DNA from: WFZT01 sp964571845
GTDB taxonomy: Bacteria > Hydrothermota > Hydrothermia > B15-G9 > WFZT01
DNA length: 7,014 nt
Direction: 5' to 3'
NCBI GenBank assembly: GCA_964571845.1
Contig: CAZNDM010000015.1
Location: 1-7,014, forward strand
This document shows, piece by piece, positions 1 through 5,643 of this stretch. Position 1 is the first letter of the stretch; each line of letters starts with the position of its first letter. The position numbers were made by a program, and so were the translations under genes. Under the pieces are notes generated by a model. It did no database searches. It worked only from the letters and a program-made list of their open reading frames with translations, and was not told where the DNA came from.

Positions 1-1947
1 AGCTTTTTCTCCTGCCTGTAAATTTAGAATTTCATCGTGTGAAATAACAGTTGGAGAAAAGTTTGGCTCTTCTCTCACAGAAGTCTGTGTATATTCAAGA
101 ATCCAGACTCCGTAGTCTGCATCTGCAACATAGATATATCCATCGTTGATAGCAACATCCCGTGGGTCGACAGGTCCTGGAAGAGTGTAATATCCCACTA
201 TAGAAATGTTTTGCGGATCAGATGCATTTATCAAAGAGACCTTGTTTTGTCCATCCGAGCTTGTTACTGCAACCAGTGTGTCAGCAACGTCGATTCCAAT
301 CACACCCCCAATCCACAAACTGTCGAGTAATTGAGGAGAATTCCCAGAAGTAAAGGATAGTAGTCTATTATCTGTTAAAGAAAAAACCGTGTTTCCAGCA
401 CCATCTATGTCGTATGATGATCCCCATTGCAAAACTGTGTCCTGTACAGGATTCGATGGGTTGGTTAAATTAATAATTCTGATACCTCCACCACCGTACC
501 AGGCTCCTCCATCAGTTATATACCCGTATGTGCCGTTTACATAGATATGATTCGGTCTCACCATATTGTAAAAACTGCCTATAAGGATCGGATGAGCAGG
601 ATTGGAAACATCAAAAACCAGAAGTCCTCCCAATGGCGAAACGAGGTAGAGATAATTCTGATAGAGGTGTAGTGTGGCGTCGTAGAAGTTGAAATTGTCA
701 GCTCCCACATGAGTGATCAATTGAGGGGACGTTGGGACAGAAACATCGAGAACCCTTACGCCACCATCGTCCACGCAATACAGCACATTCCCATTTACAG
801 CTACATCGTAGAAAGTCGTTTCAGGAATCGCATAACTAAGAATCTCGTAGGGACAGGATGGATTTGAAATATTTAGGAATCTAATTCCGCCCTTGCCAGT
901 TGCAACATAAGCATAGTCTCCACTAAATGCAATGTTCCTTGCATCCCCTGGCAGGATTATTTGCTGATTGATTACAGGGTTGGCACTTAGAGTCAAAGAA
1001 AAAAGACCACCTCCATCGTCAGTTGAGTAACCAAATATCAAGTTCCCCGTGTCGATGGCGGCTACACAGGTAACCCTCTTCCCGTAGCCAGGATTGTATT
1101 CTAATTCAAGCTGTGGTGAGGCTGGGTTGGTTATGTTGACAACAGCAAGTCCTCTGTAATTTGATGCCACAAAGGCTCTGATACCGAAAACAAACACGTC
1201 CAGAGCCGCATCGTTTGTCGAAAGGGAGCTGACTACTGGCACTGTGTCCTGGTGTGTGATGTCCAGTATGACCAGCCCATAATTATCACCGGCCACAAAC
1301 ACATAATTTCCCCCAGGATAGAACAGTTTAACAGCGTGTTCTGTGTTTGACCATTGTGTAGTTGTAATAATCTGAGGATTGGTAGGGTTGCTCACATCTA
1401 TTTTTGTAACACTGCCGTTCCACGAAGAGGTAGCTAAGAGATATTGCCCGATGAGCTCTATGTCAAGATACTGTCCGAGATTTGCAGATGAAATTAGTGA
1501 AGGATTGGATGGATTGCTGATGTCATAAATATTTAATCCTCCATAAGGATTTACGATGTATAGGTGACCGTCATCTGCAGCCAGTCCACAACCATTTTGA
1601 TAATTTATGGTTGATAACAGGTACGGACTATCCGGGCGGGAAACATCCCAGATAGTAATCTTGTGTTCACTTGAGACAAACAGTTTACCGCTATGATAGT
1701 AAAGATCATTAACAATGTCATCCACATGGATTTCAGCCAGTTTCGTGAGCTGAAAATTTCCCCCAATTTGATAGACGAGTATTCCACAGGAGAGAGAGGC
1801 AAAGATTATATTGTTTCCGTTTGTTTCGATATGAGTAACATCACCACCAAAGGGCCAGGTTCCGACGAGTCTCATATTTAGGGTATCTAATGGAATTCCA
1901 AATATAAAACCAACTGAAAGGAGTAAGCTGCAGATTTTTAACCTCAT
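1..1947 (-). CDS. Secreted LVIVD-repeat beta-propeller protein, 3' end cut by window
   Basis: The minus-strand frame is open for 649 codons from the ATG at 1947 to the window edge, so the C-terminus is missing. A strong AAGGAGGTG site (1952-1960) lies a few bases before the ATG. Residues 1-18 (MRLK, then ICSLLLSVGFIFG) look like a signal peptide. The body carries about ten copies of a D(V/I)SNPxxPxLI motif, at about residues 101, 142, 184, 229, 271, 359, 401, 446, 493 and 574. The usual period is 41-47 residues, with weaker copies near 317 and 523. This matches the LVIVD repeat, which folds into propeller blades and is typical of extracellular or surface proteins. The last visible residues (about 622-649, VREEPNFSPTVISHDEILNL) resemble the linker and first strand of a type A T9SS-like sorting domain, but only its start is seen. 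The substrate or ligand is unknown. Its own promoter faces away from the glycolytic operon, so it is an independent unit. Confidence 0.9.
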   Translation of the reverse strand, partial: MRLKICSLLLSVGFIFGIPLDTLNMRLVGTWPFGGDVTHIETNGNNIIFASLSCGILVYQIGGNFQLTKLAEIHVDDIVNDLYYHSGKLFVSSEHKITIWDVSRPDSPYLLSTINYQNGCGLAADDGHLYIVNPYGGLNIYDISNPSNPSLISSANLGQYLDIELIGQYLLATSSWNGSVTKIDVSNPTNPQIITTTQWSNTEHAVKLFYPGGNYVFVAGDNYGLVILDITHQDTVPVVSSLSTNDAALDVFVFGIRAFVASNYRGLAVVNITNPASPQLELEYNPGYGKRVTCVAAIDTGNLIFGYSTDDGGGLFSLTLSANPVINQQIILPGDARNIAFSGDYAYVATGKGGIRFLNISNPSCPYEILSYAIPETTFYDVAVNGNVLYCVDDGGVRVLDVSVPTSPQLITHVGADNFNFYDATLHLYQNYLYLVSPLGGLLVFDVSNPAHPILIGSFYNMVRPNHIYVNGTYGYITDGGAWYGGGGIRIINLTNPSNPVQDTVLQWGSSYDIDGAGNTVFSLTDNRLLSFTSGNSPQLLDSLWIGGVIGIDVADTLVAVTSSDGQNKVSLINASDPQNISIVGYYTLPGPVDPRDVAINDGYIYVADADYGVWILEYTQTSVREEPNFSPTVISHDEILNLQAGEKA

Positions 1948-1989
1948 TGGCCACCTCCTTCCAGGATTCTGTGTCATATTTTGAATAAA

Positions 1990-2018
1990 AGTATAAAGAA
2001 ATTTAAGTCATTTCGCAA
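1990..2018 (-). promoter_or_regulatory. Sigma-70-like promoter of the LVIVD-repeat gene
   Basis: On the minus strand a -35 TTGCGA (2013-2018, 4 of 6 to consensus) and a -10 TATACT (1990-1995, 5 of 6) are separated by exactly 17 bases. Transcription would start near 1983, giving a leader of about 35 bases that contains the AAGGAGGTG ribosome binding site before the ATG at 1947. The surroundings are AT-rich, as expected. The call rests on sequence match only. Confidence 0.6.
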
Positions 2019-2258
2019 TAATTTCTCTATTTGCAAAGTTAATAAAATTGTTTCATCCGAGCTCCGTGCGTTGGCTGGAAAAATCGTGATTTTGATAGAT
2101 CTTTCTCCTATTCAATGAGTATGTAACTCAGACGGGATGGTTCCAAGACCTGGGTATTAAAGAGATGAGGATGTTTGGCCAAAATGGATGAGAGGGTGTA
2201 TTTTAGTAAAGTACTAACCGACCAGAGATCACAATAAGCTGCAATGGAATCGCTGATG

Positions 2259-2287
2259 TTGACAGAATATTTGAGGAAATGTATATT
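2259..2287 (+). promoter_or_regulatory. Near-consensus sigma-70 promoter of the gap-pgk operon
   Basis: TTGACA (2259-2264, perfect -35) and TATATT (2282-2287, 5 of 6 for -10) are separated by 17 bases (2265-2281). The expected transcription start is about 2293-2295, which falls on the in-frame ATG at 2294. The ATG at 2279 lies inside the promoter and could not be on a transcript made from it. This is the best promoter in the window and probably drives all six downstream genes. Confidence 0.7.
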
Positions 2288-2293
2288 TTCATT

Positions 2294-2650
2294 ATGTGGG
2301 AAATAGTTACAGCCGTTTCAGTACTTATAATTGCCATATTCTGGGTAATAACATCCGTGGGACTTCTTTTACTCTTCAAGTCCCTCAGGAAGTCTATTGA
2401 AACCCTGAATCAGCGTGTGGGAGAACTGATAGATAAACTCACACCAGTTGCAGAAAATCTCGAAAAATCCAGTGTGAAGGTAAAAGAAATTGTTGATCAC
2501 ATTGACGAAGTTGTCGAAAGTGTTGACGAGGTATTCCAGCCACTCAAGGAGAATAAAGATACAGCTTACAAAGGTCTCTTTATTGGCCTTGCTTCAACCA
2601 TTGGAGTAAAGGCTCTCAAAACCTATATAAAAAGTAAGTTTTTTAAATAA
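2294..2650 (+). CDS. DUF948-like single-pass membrane protein
   Basis: This 118-residue protein begins MWEIVTAVSV. A hydrophobic segment at about residues 4-27 is followed by the basic FKSLRKS. Next comes a long amphipathic helix (about 33-85) rich in Glu, Lys and Val with heptad-like spacing (LNQRVGELIDKL, VKVKEIVDHIDEVVESVDEV). The C-terminal part (GLFIGLASTIGVKAL) is a weakly hydrophobic patch with a basic end. This is the architecture of DUF948, a poorly characterised membrane-anchored coiled-coil family often found beside YtxH genes. An in-frame ATG exists at 2279, but it sits between the -35 and -10 elements with GAGG only two bases before it. I therefore prefer 2294, where family-like sequence starts, which implies a leaderless mRNA. 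The next gene begins 15 bases after the stop. The molecular function is unknown; envelope stress or membrane scaffolding is speculation. Confidence 0.8.
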   Translation: MWEIVTAVSVLIIAIFWVITSVGLLLLFKSLRKSIETLNQRVGELIDKLTPVAENLEKSSVKVKEIVDHIDEVVESVDEVFQPLKENKDTAYKGLFIGLASTIGVKALKTYIKSKFFK

Positions 2651-2660
2651 AAAGGAGGTG
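2651..2660 (+). promoter_or_regulatory. Full-length Shine-Dalgarno site of the YtxH-like gene
   Basis: AAAGGAGGTG matches the complement of the 16S 3' end over ten bases and lies five bases before the ATG at 2666. It starts directly after the stop of the DUF948-like gene. It contrasts with that gene, which has no usable site of its own, and suggests the YtxH-like protein is made at a higher rate. Confidence 0.8.
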
Positions 2661-2665
2661 TAACC

Positions 2666-2920
2666 ATGGCTGAAAGAGAAGGCAGTGCAGTTGGAATCCT
2701 TTCCTTTATTTTAGGCGCTATTTTTGGCGCAGGCCTCGCTCTTCTCGTAACTCCCAAAACAGGGGGAGAGATGAGGGAGAAGGTGAAAGAGGCAGCCGAT
2801 AAACTCAAGGATTCTGCCCTTGAGAAGGCAAGGGAACTCCTCGAAGAGGCAAAGGAAGAGATGAAAAAACAGGTCGAGGAGCAGAGAGAAAAAACCAATC
2901 AGGAGGAGGTAGCCGAATGA
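2666..2920 (+). CDS. YtxH-like small membrane protein
   Basis: This 84-residue protein has one N-terminal transmembrane segment (about residues 8-28, VGILSFILGAIFGAGLALLV). The signature TPKTGGEMRE follows, equivalent to the APKSGxExR motif of the YtxH/gas-vesicle-protein-like family. The rest (about 38-84) is a highly charged Glu/Lys helix, likely a coiled coil (EKARELLEEAKEEMKKQVEEQ). YtxH was named from a Bacillus general-stress operon, but its biochemical role is unknown. The gene sits between the DUF948-like gene and gap. The DUF948/YtxH pairing recurs in bacteria, so the two may act together at the membrane. Its last codons contain the ribosome binding site of gap (AGGAGGT, 2904-2910), and its TGA overlaps the gap ATG (ATGA), so translation of the two is probably coupled. 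Confidence 0.85.
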   Translation: MAEREGSAVGILSFILGAIFGAGLALLVTPKTGGEMREKVKEAADKLKDSALEKARELLEEAKEEMKKQVEEQREKTNQEEVAE

Positions 2921-3927
2921 AGGTAGGTATCAACGGCTTTGGCAGGATAGGGAGACAGGTCTTTAAAATCGCCCATGAGAGAAAGGACCTTGAAATAGTT
3001 GCTGTTAATGACATTACTGACCCGAATACTCTGGCTCATCTCTTAAAGTATGACTCTGTTTATGGCATCTACAACCGTGATGTGAAGGTTGACGGAGACT
3101 ACATAGTTGTAGATGGTCATAAAATACGGGTGTTTGCTGAAACTGATCCCTCCAAGATACCATGGGGCGATCTGGGTGTCGAACTCGTTGTGGAGTCAAC
3201 CGGTAGATTTCGTTCAAGGGACAAGGCTGCACTCCACTTAAGAGACACGGTTAAGAAGGTCATCATTTCAGCTCCTTCAAAAGGTGAGCCTGCAGATGTG
3301 ACGATCGTTCTCGGTGTTAATCAGGATTCTTATGATCCAGAAAAGCATCATGTTATTTCCAATGCTTCCTGTACAACGAACGCATTTGCACCGGTTGTCA
3401 AGGTACTTCACGAGAATTTCAAGATTTTGAAGGGGGTAATGACAACAATTCATTCGTACACGAACGACCAGAGGATACTGGACCTGCCACACAGTGATCT
3501 GAGAAGGGCACGCGCTGCTGCGCAAAACATTATTCCCACATCCACAGGTGCTGCCAAGGCTATAGAGTTGATTTTCCCCGAGCTTAAAGGGAAGCTTTCA
3601 GCAATTGCAATGCGCGTTCCCACGCCCGACGGCTCGATAGTTGACTTTGCTGCGTTTGTTGAGAAATCAACAACAGTTGAGGAAGTCAAAGAGGCCTTCA
3701 AAAAAGCTGCTGAAGGTGAGCTCAAAGGGATACTGGAATACACCGAAGAGCCACTTGTTTCCCACGACATAATAGGCAATACACATTCGTCCATTTTCGA
3801 CGCTTCTCTCACGCAGGTGGTTGACGGCAACCTCGTCAAAGTGTTCTCCTGGTACGACAATGAGTGGGGATATTCCACGAGATTGGTCGATCTTATAGAA
3901 TTTATCAGGGATAGGGGAGGATTTTGA
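2917..3927 (+). CDS. gap: NAD-dependent glyceraldehyde-3-phosphate dehydrogenase, type I
   Basis: This cytosolic tetrameric enzyme converts glyceraldehyde 3-phosphate, phosphate and NAD to 1,3-bisphosphoglycerate and NADH. The 336 residues match the usual length. The Rossmann motif GINGFGRIGR is at 4-13, and Asp32 (in NDITD) would bind the adenosine ribose and favour NAD. The catalytic motif SNASCTTN (148-155) has nucleophile Cys152, and His179 lies in TTIHSYTNDQ. LDLPHSDLRRARAAA (188-202) carries the Leu-Pro pair typical of NAD-specific forms. MRVPTPDGS (232-240) lines the phosphate site and SWYDNEWGYS (311-320) is the C-terminal signature. All key residues are present. The start is set by AGGAGGT six bases upstream and by the 4-base ATGA overlap with the YtxH-like gene. 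It is followed at once by pgk (TGATG). The D32 and Leu-Pro pattern argues against an NADP-linked, Calvin-cycle type enzyme. Confidence 0.97.
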   Translation: MKVGINGFGRIGRQVFKIAHERKDLEIVAVNDITDPNTLAHLLKYDSVYGIYNRDVKVDGDYIVVDGHKIRVFAETDPSKIPWGDLGVELVVESTGRFRSRDKAALHLRDTVKKVIISAPSKGEPADVTIVLGVNQDSYDPEKHHVISNASCTTNAFAPVVKVLHENFKILKGVMTTIHSYTNDQRILDLPHSDLRRARAAAQNIIPTSTGAAKAIELIFPELKGKLSAIAMRVPTPDGSIVDFAAFVEKSTTVEEVKEAFKKAAEGELKGILEYTEEPLVSHDIIGNTHSSIFDASLTQVVDGNLVKVFSWYDNEWGYSTRLVDLIEFIRDRGGF

Positions 3928-5123
3928 TGGGGAAGCTGAGTATAAAGGACTTACCTGACAGCACATACAAAGGGAAGAGGGTATTTGTCAGGGTGGATTT
4001 CAATGTACCGATAAAAGGAGGGGTGATCCAGGACGATACGCGAATCAGGGCAGCGATGCCAACGATTGAGTATCTGGTCGGCCGAGGTGCGAGGCTAATT
4101 TTAGCCTCGCACCTCGGCCGACCCAAAGGTAAAAAGATCCCTGAACTCTCCCTCGAACCGGTCGCACACCACCTGTCAAAATTGCTCGGTAAAGAAGTTA
4201 AGTTCTCACCCGATTGTACCAACGCAGCACCAGAAATTGTTAGCAGATTACAGGATGGTGAAATCGTGCTTCTCGAAAACCTGAGATTTAATCCGGGTGA
4301 AGAGGCAAATGACAGATCTTTTGCCGAAACCCTGGCATCGCTTGCGGATATTTATGTTAACGATGCCTTTGGAACCGCCCACAGAGCTCACGCATCAACT
4401 TACGGAATGGCTGAATTTTTCGACCTCAGGCTCGCAGGTCTTCTTATGGCGCGTGAAATCGAGTTCCTGACAAAGGTCAGGGACAACCCGGACAAACCAT
4501 TTGTAGTTATTCTTGGCGGAGCGAAGGTAAAAGATAAAATTGGTGTTATCTCCAATCTCGTAACAAAGGCTGATGTGTTCCTCATTGGCGGCGGAATGAG
4601 TTACACTTTTCTCAAAGCTGCTGGTAGAGAGATCGGGAACTCCCTTTTCGATGAAAAACATTTCGAACAGGTGAAGGATCTCCTTTCCAGCTATGGAGAG
4701 AAGATAAAATTACCTGTGGACCACATTGCAGTTAAAGAGGTTGTGAAAGGTGCACAGAAGAAGTACTTTGAGGGAGATATCGAGAAGGGCTGGATTGGAG
4801 TTGACATTGGCGAGAAGACAGTTGAGCTTTACAGAAGTTTTTTGAAGGGAGAAGGGATGATTTTCTGGAACGGTCCACTCGGAGTCTTTGAGATTGAAGA
4901 CTTTGCTCACGGTACAATGGAGATTGCAAAGGCTGTGAAAGAAGCTTGCGATAAGGGTGCCAGGGTCGTAATAGGTGGAGGTGACACGGTTTCAGCGATT
5001 CATCGTGCAGGGATAAAGGACGAGGAGCTGACTCATGTTTCAACAGGTGGTGGTGCTACACTTGAATTTCTCGCCGGGATCGAACTTCCCGGTATAAAAG
5101 TTTTAACGGATAAAAATGAGTAG
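3927..5123 (+). CDS. pgk: Phosphoglycerate kinase
   Basis: This monomeric cytosolic enzyme transfers phosphate from 1,3-bisphosphoglycerate to ADP, giving ATP and 3-phosphoglycerate, the step after GAPDH. The 398 residues are normal length for a stand-alone bacterial PGK, with no triosephosphate isomerase fusion. The substrate-side domain has RVDFNVP (22-28), SHLGRPKG (61-68), ENLRF (117-121) and NDAFGTAHRAH (145-155). The nucleotide-side domain has GGAKVKDKI (197-205), WNGPLGVFE (314-322), GGGDT (350-354) and STGGGATLE (372-380). The ATG at 3927 shares its A with the TGA of gap and lies six bases after GGGGAGG (3914-3920). The TTG three bases earlier would be too close to that site. A perfect inverted repeat lies inside codons 50-66 (see the repeat entry), and the residues it encodes at 52-53 (Gly-Arg) are unusual there. 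The protein otherwise looks fully functional. Confidence 0.97.
   Translation: MGKLSIKDLPDSTYKGKRVFVRVDFNVPIKGGVIQDDTRIRAAMPTIEYLVGRGARLILASHLGRPKGKKIPELSLEPVAHHLSKLLGKEVKFSPDCTNAAPEIVSRLQDGEIVLLENLRFNPGEEANDRSFAETLASLADIYVNDAFGTAHRAHASTYGMAEFFDLRLAGLLMAREIEFLTKVRDNPDKPFVVILGGAKVKDKIGVISNLVTKADVFLIGGGMSYTFLKAAGREIGNSLFDEKHFEQVKDLLSSYGEKIKLPVDHIAVKEVVKGAQKKYFEGDIEKGWIGVDIGEKTVELYRSFLKGEGMIFWNGPLGVFEIEDFAHGTMEIAKAVKEACDKGARVVIGGGDTVSAIHRAGIKDEELTHVSTGGGATLEFLAGIELPGIKVLTDKNE
4076..4123. repeat. Perfect 23-bp inverted repeat with 2-base loop inside pgk
   Basis: The left arm is 4076-4098 (GGTCGGCCGA... to ...GAGGCTAA), the loop is TT (4099-4100) and the right arm is 4101-4123 (TTAGCCTCGC... to ...GGCCGACC). 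All 23 pairs are Watson-Crick and most are G-C. The segment codes for PGK residues 51-66, including the near-invariant SHLGRP motif on the right arm. In mRNA it would form a very stable hairpin about 150 bases into the gene; the smallest pairs next to the loop would open. Confidence 0.97.
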
Positions 5124-5643
5124 GGAAGTTGTTATCATCGTAGATATGCAGAGGGGATTCCTCGAGCCGGGGAATCCTCTTTACTGTGGTGATGAAGTTA
5201 GAGAGAAGGTCATTCCTGCAGTCAAAAACCTGATTGAGGAGAAGTTGAAAGAGGGGGCAGTTCTGATTTTTACACAGGATTCTCATTCACCCGATGATCC
5301 AGAGTTCAAAATGTGGCCTCCTCACTGCGTTAAAGGCACAGAGGAGGAAGAAATTGTCCCTGAGCTTGCCGGATATCCCGGGTTCAGGGTAAAGAAGACA
5401 CGGTACAGTGGTTTTTACGGAACGAATCTCGAGGAAATTTTGAAGAGATTGAACCCCGAGAAGGTAACGGTGTGCGGTGTGTGCACGGATATATGTGTGC
5501 TCTACACAGTGGCAGATCTGAGAAATCGGGACTACGAAGTGGAAGTTCACGAGAAATGTGTGGCCTCATTCGATGGGGAGGCACACGAGTTTGTTCTGAA
5601 ACACATGGAAAAAGTTCTCGGTGTTAAGGTGATCCGTGACTGA
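5116..5643 (+). CDS. pncA: Nicotinamidase (isochorismatase-like hydrolase)
   Basis: The enzyme hydrolyses nicotinamide to nicotinic acid and ammonia, feeding the Preiss-Handler route of NAD salvage in the cytosol. The 175 residues show the full catalytic set. Asp10 is in IIVDMQRGF, Lys94 in VKKTRYSGF, and nucleophile Cys127 in GVCTDICVLYTV. The metal site is formed by Asp55 and His57 (TQDSHSP) with His70 in WPPHCVKGTE. The WPPHC, YSGF and DxH elements point to nicotinamidase rather than another isochorismatase-family hydrolase. The ATG at 5116 overlaps the end of pgk by eight bases. No good Shine-Dalgarno site precedes it, so translation probably depends on ribosomes finishing pgk, which would keep levels low. 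The last eight bases overlap the next gene. Placement beside an NAD-specific GAPDH fits a link to NAD supply, although that is inference. Confidence 0.92.
   Translation: MSREVVIIVDMQRGFLEPGNPLYCGDEVREKVIPAVKNLIEEKLKEGAVLIFTQDSHSPDDPEFKMWPPHCVKGTEEEEIVPELAGYPGFRVKKTRYSGFYGTNLEEILKRLNPEKVTVCGVCTDICVLYTVADLRNRDYEVEVHEKCVASFDGEAHEFVLKHMEKVLGVKVIRD
5627..5634 (+). promoter_or_regulatory. Ribosome binding site that decides a GTG start
   Basis: AGGTGATC matches the 3' part of the extended consensus AAGGAGGTGATC over eight bases and lies just before the GTG at 5636. It is embedded in the last codons of pncA. No ATG in this frame gives a better placed start, and the conserved N-terminal part of the P1 hydrolase (LGVRIGHTTD) begins soon after the GTG. 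Confidence 0.6.

Larger units (their letters stand above)
1948..2293. other. Divergent intergenic region, no gene
   Basis: These 346 bases separate the leftward propeller gene from the rightward operon. They hold the two promoters listed separately and a small perfect dyad, TTAGTA-AAG-TACTAA (2203-2217), about 40 bases upstream of the rightward -35, which could be an operator. I see no tRNA-like fold, no riboswitch that I recognise, no terminator and no convincing reading frame in either direction. Confidence 0.6.

Noticed and set aside
1605..1881. Short open frames on both strands within the LVIVD-repeat gene
   Set aside because: They are shadows of the continuous 649-codon frame, which has a signal peptide, a strong ribosome binding site and regular repeats.
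2279..2293. Upstream ATG that would add five residues (MYIFI) to the DUF948-like protein
   Set aside because: It lies inside the -35/-10 spacer and its GAGG is only two bases away, too close to act as a ribosome binding site.
3924..3926. TTG as an alternative pgk start
   Set aside because: It is only three bases from the Shine-Dalgarno site, while the ATG at 3927 is six bases away and forms the TGATG junction common between coupled genes.
5150..5182. Quasi-palindrome over the start of pncA (GGATTCC with GGAATCC, extended by pairs including G-T wobbles)
   Set aside because: Only seven uninterrupted Watson-Crick pairs and a 9-base loop. It is weak as a feature on its own and is mentioned only as context for the two perfect palindromes.
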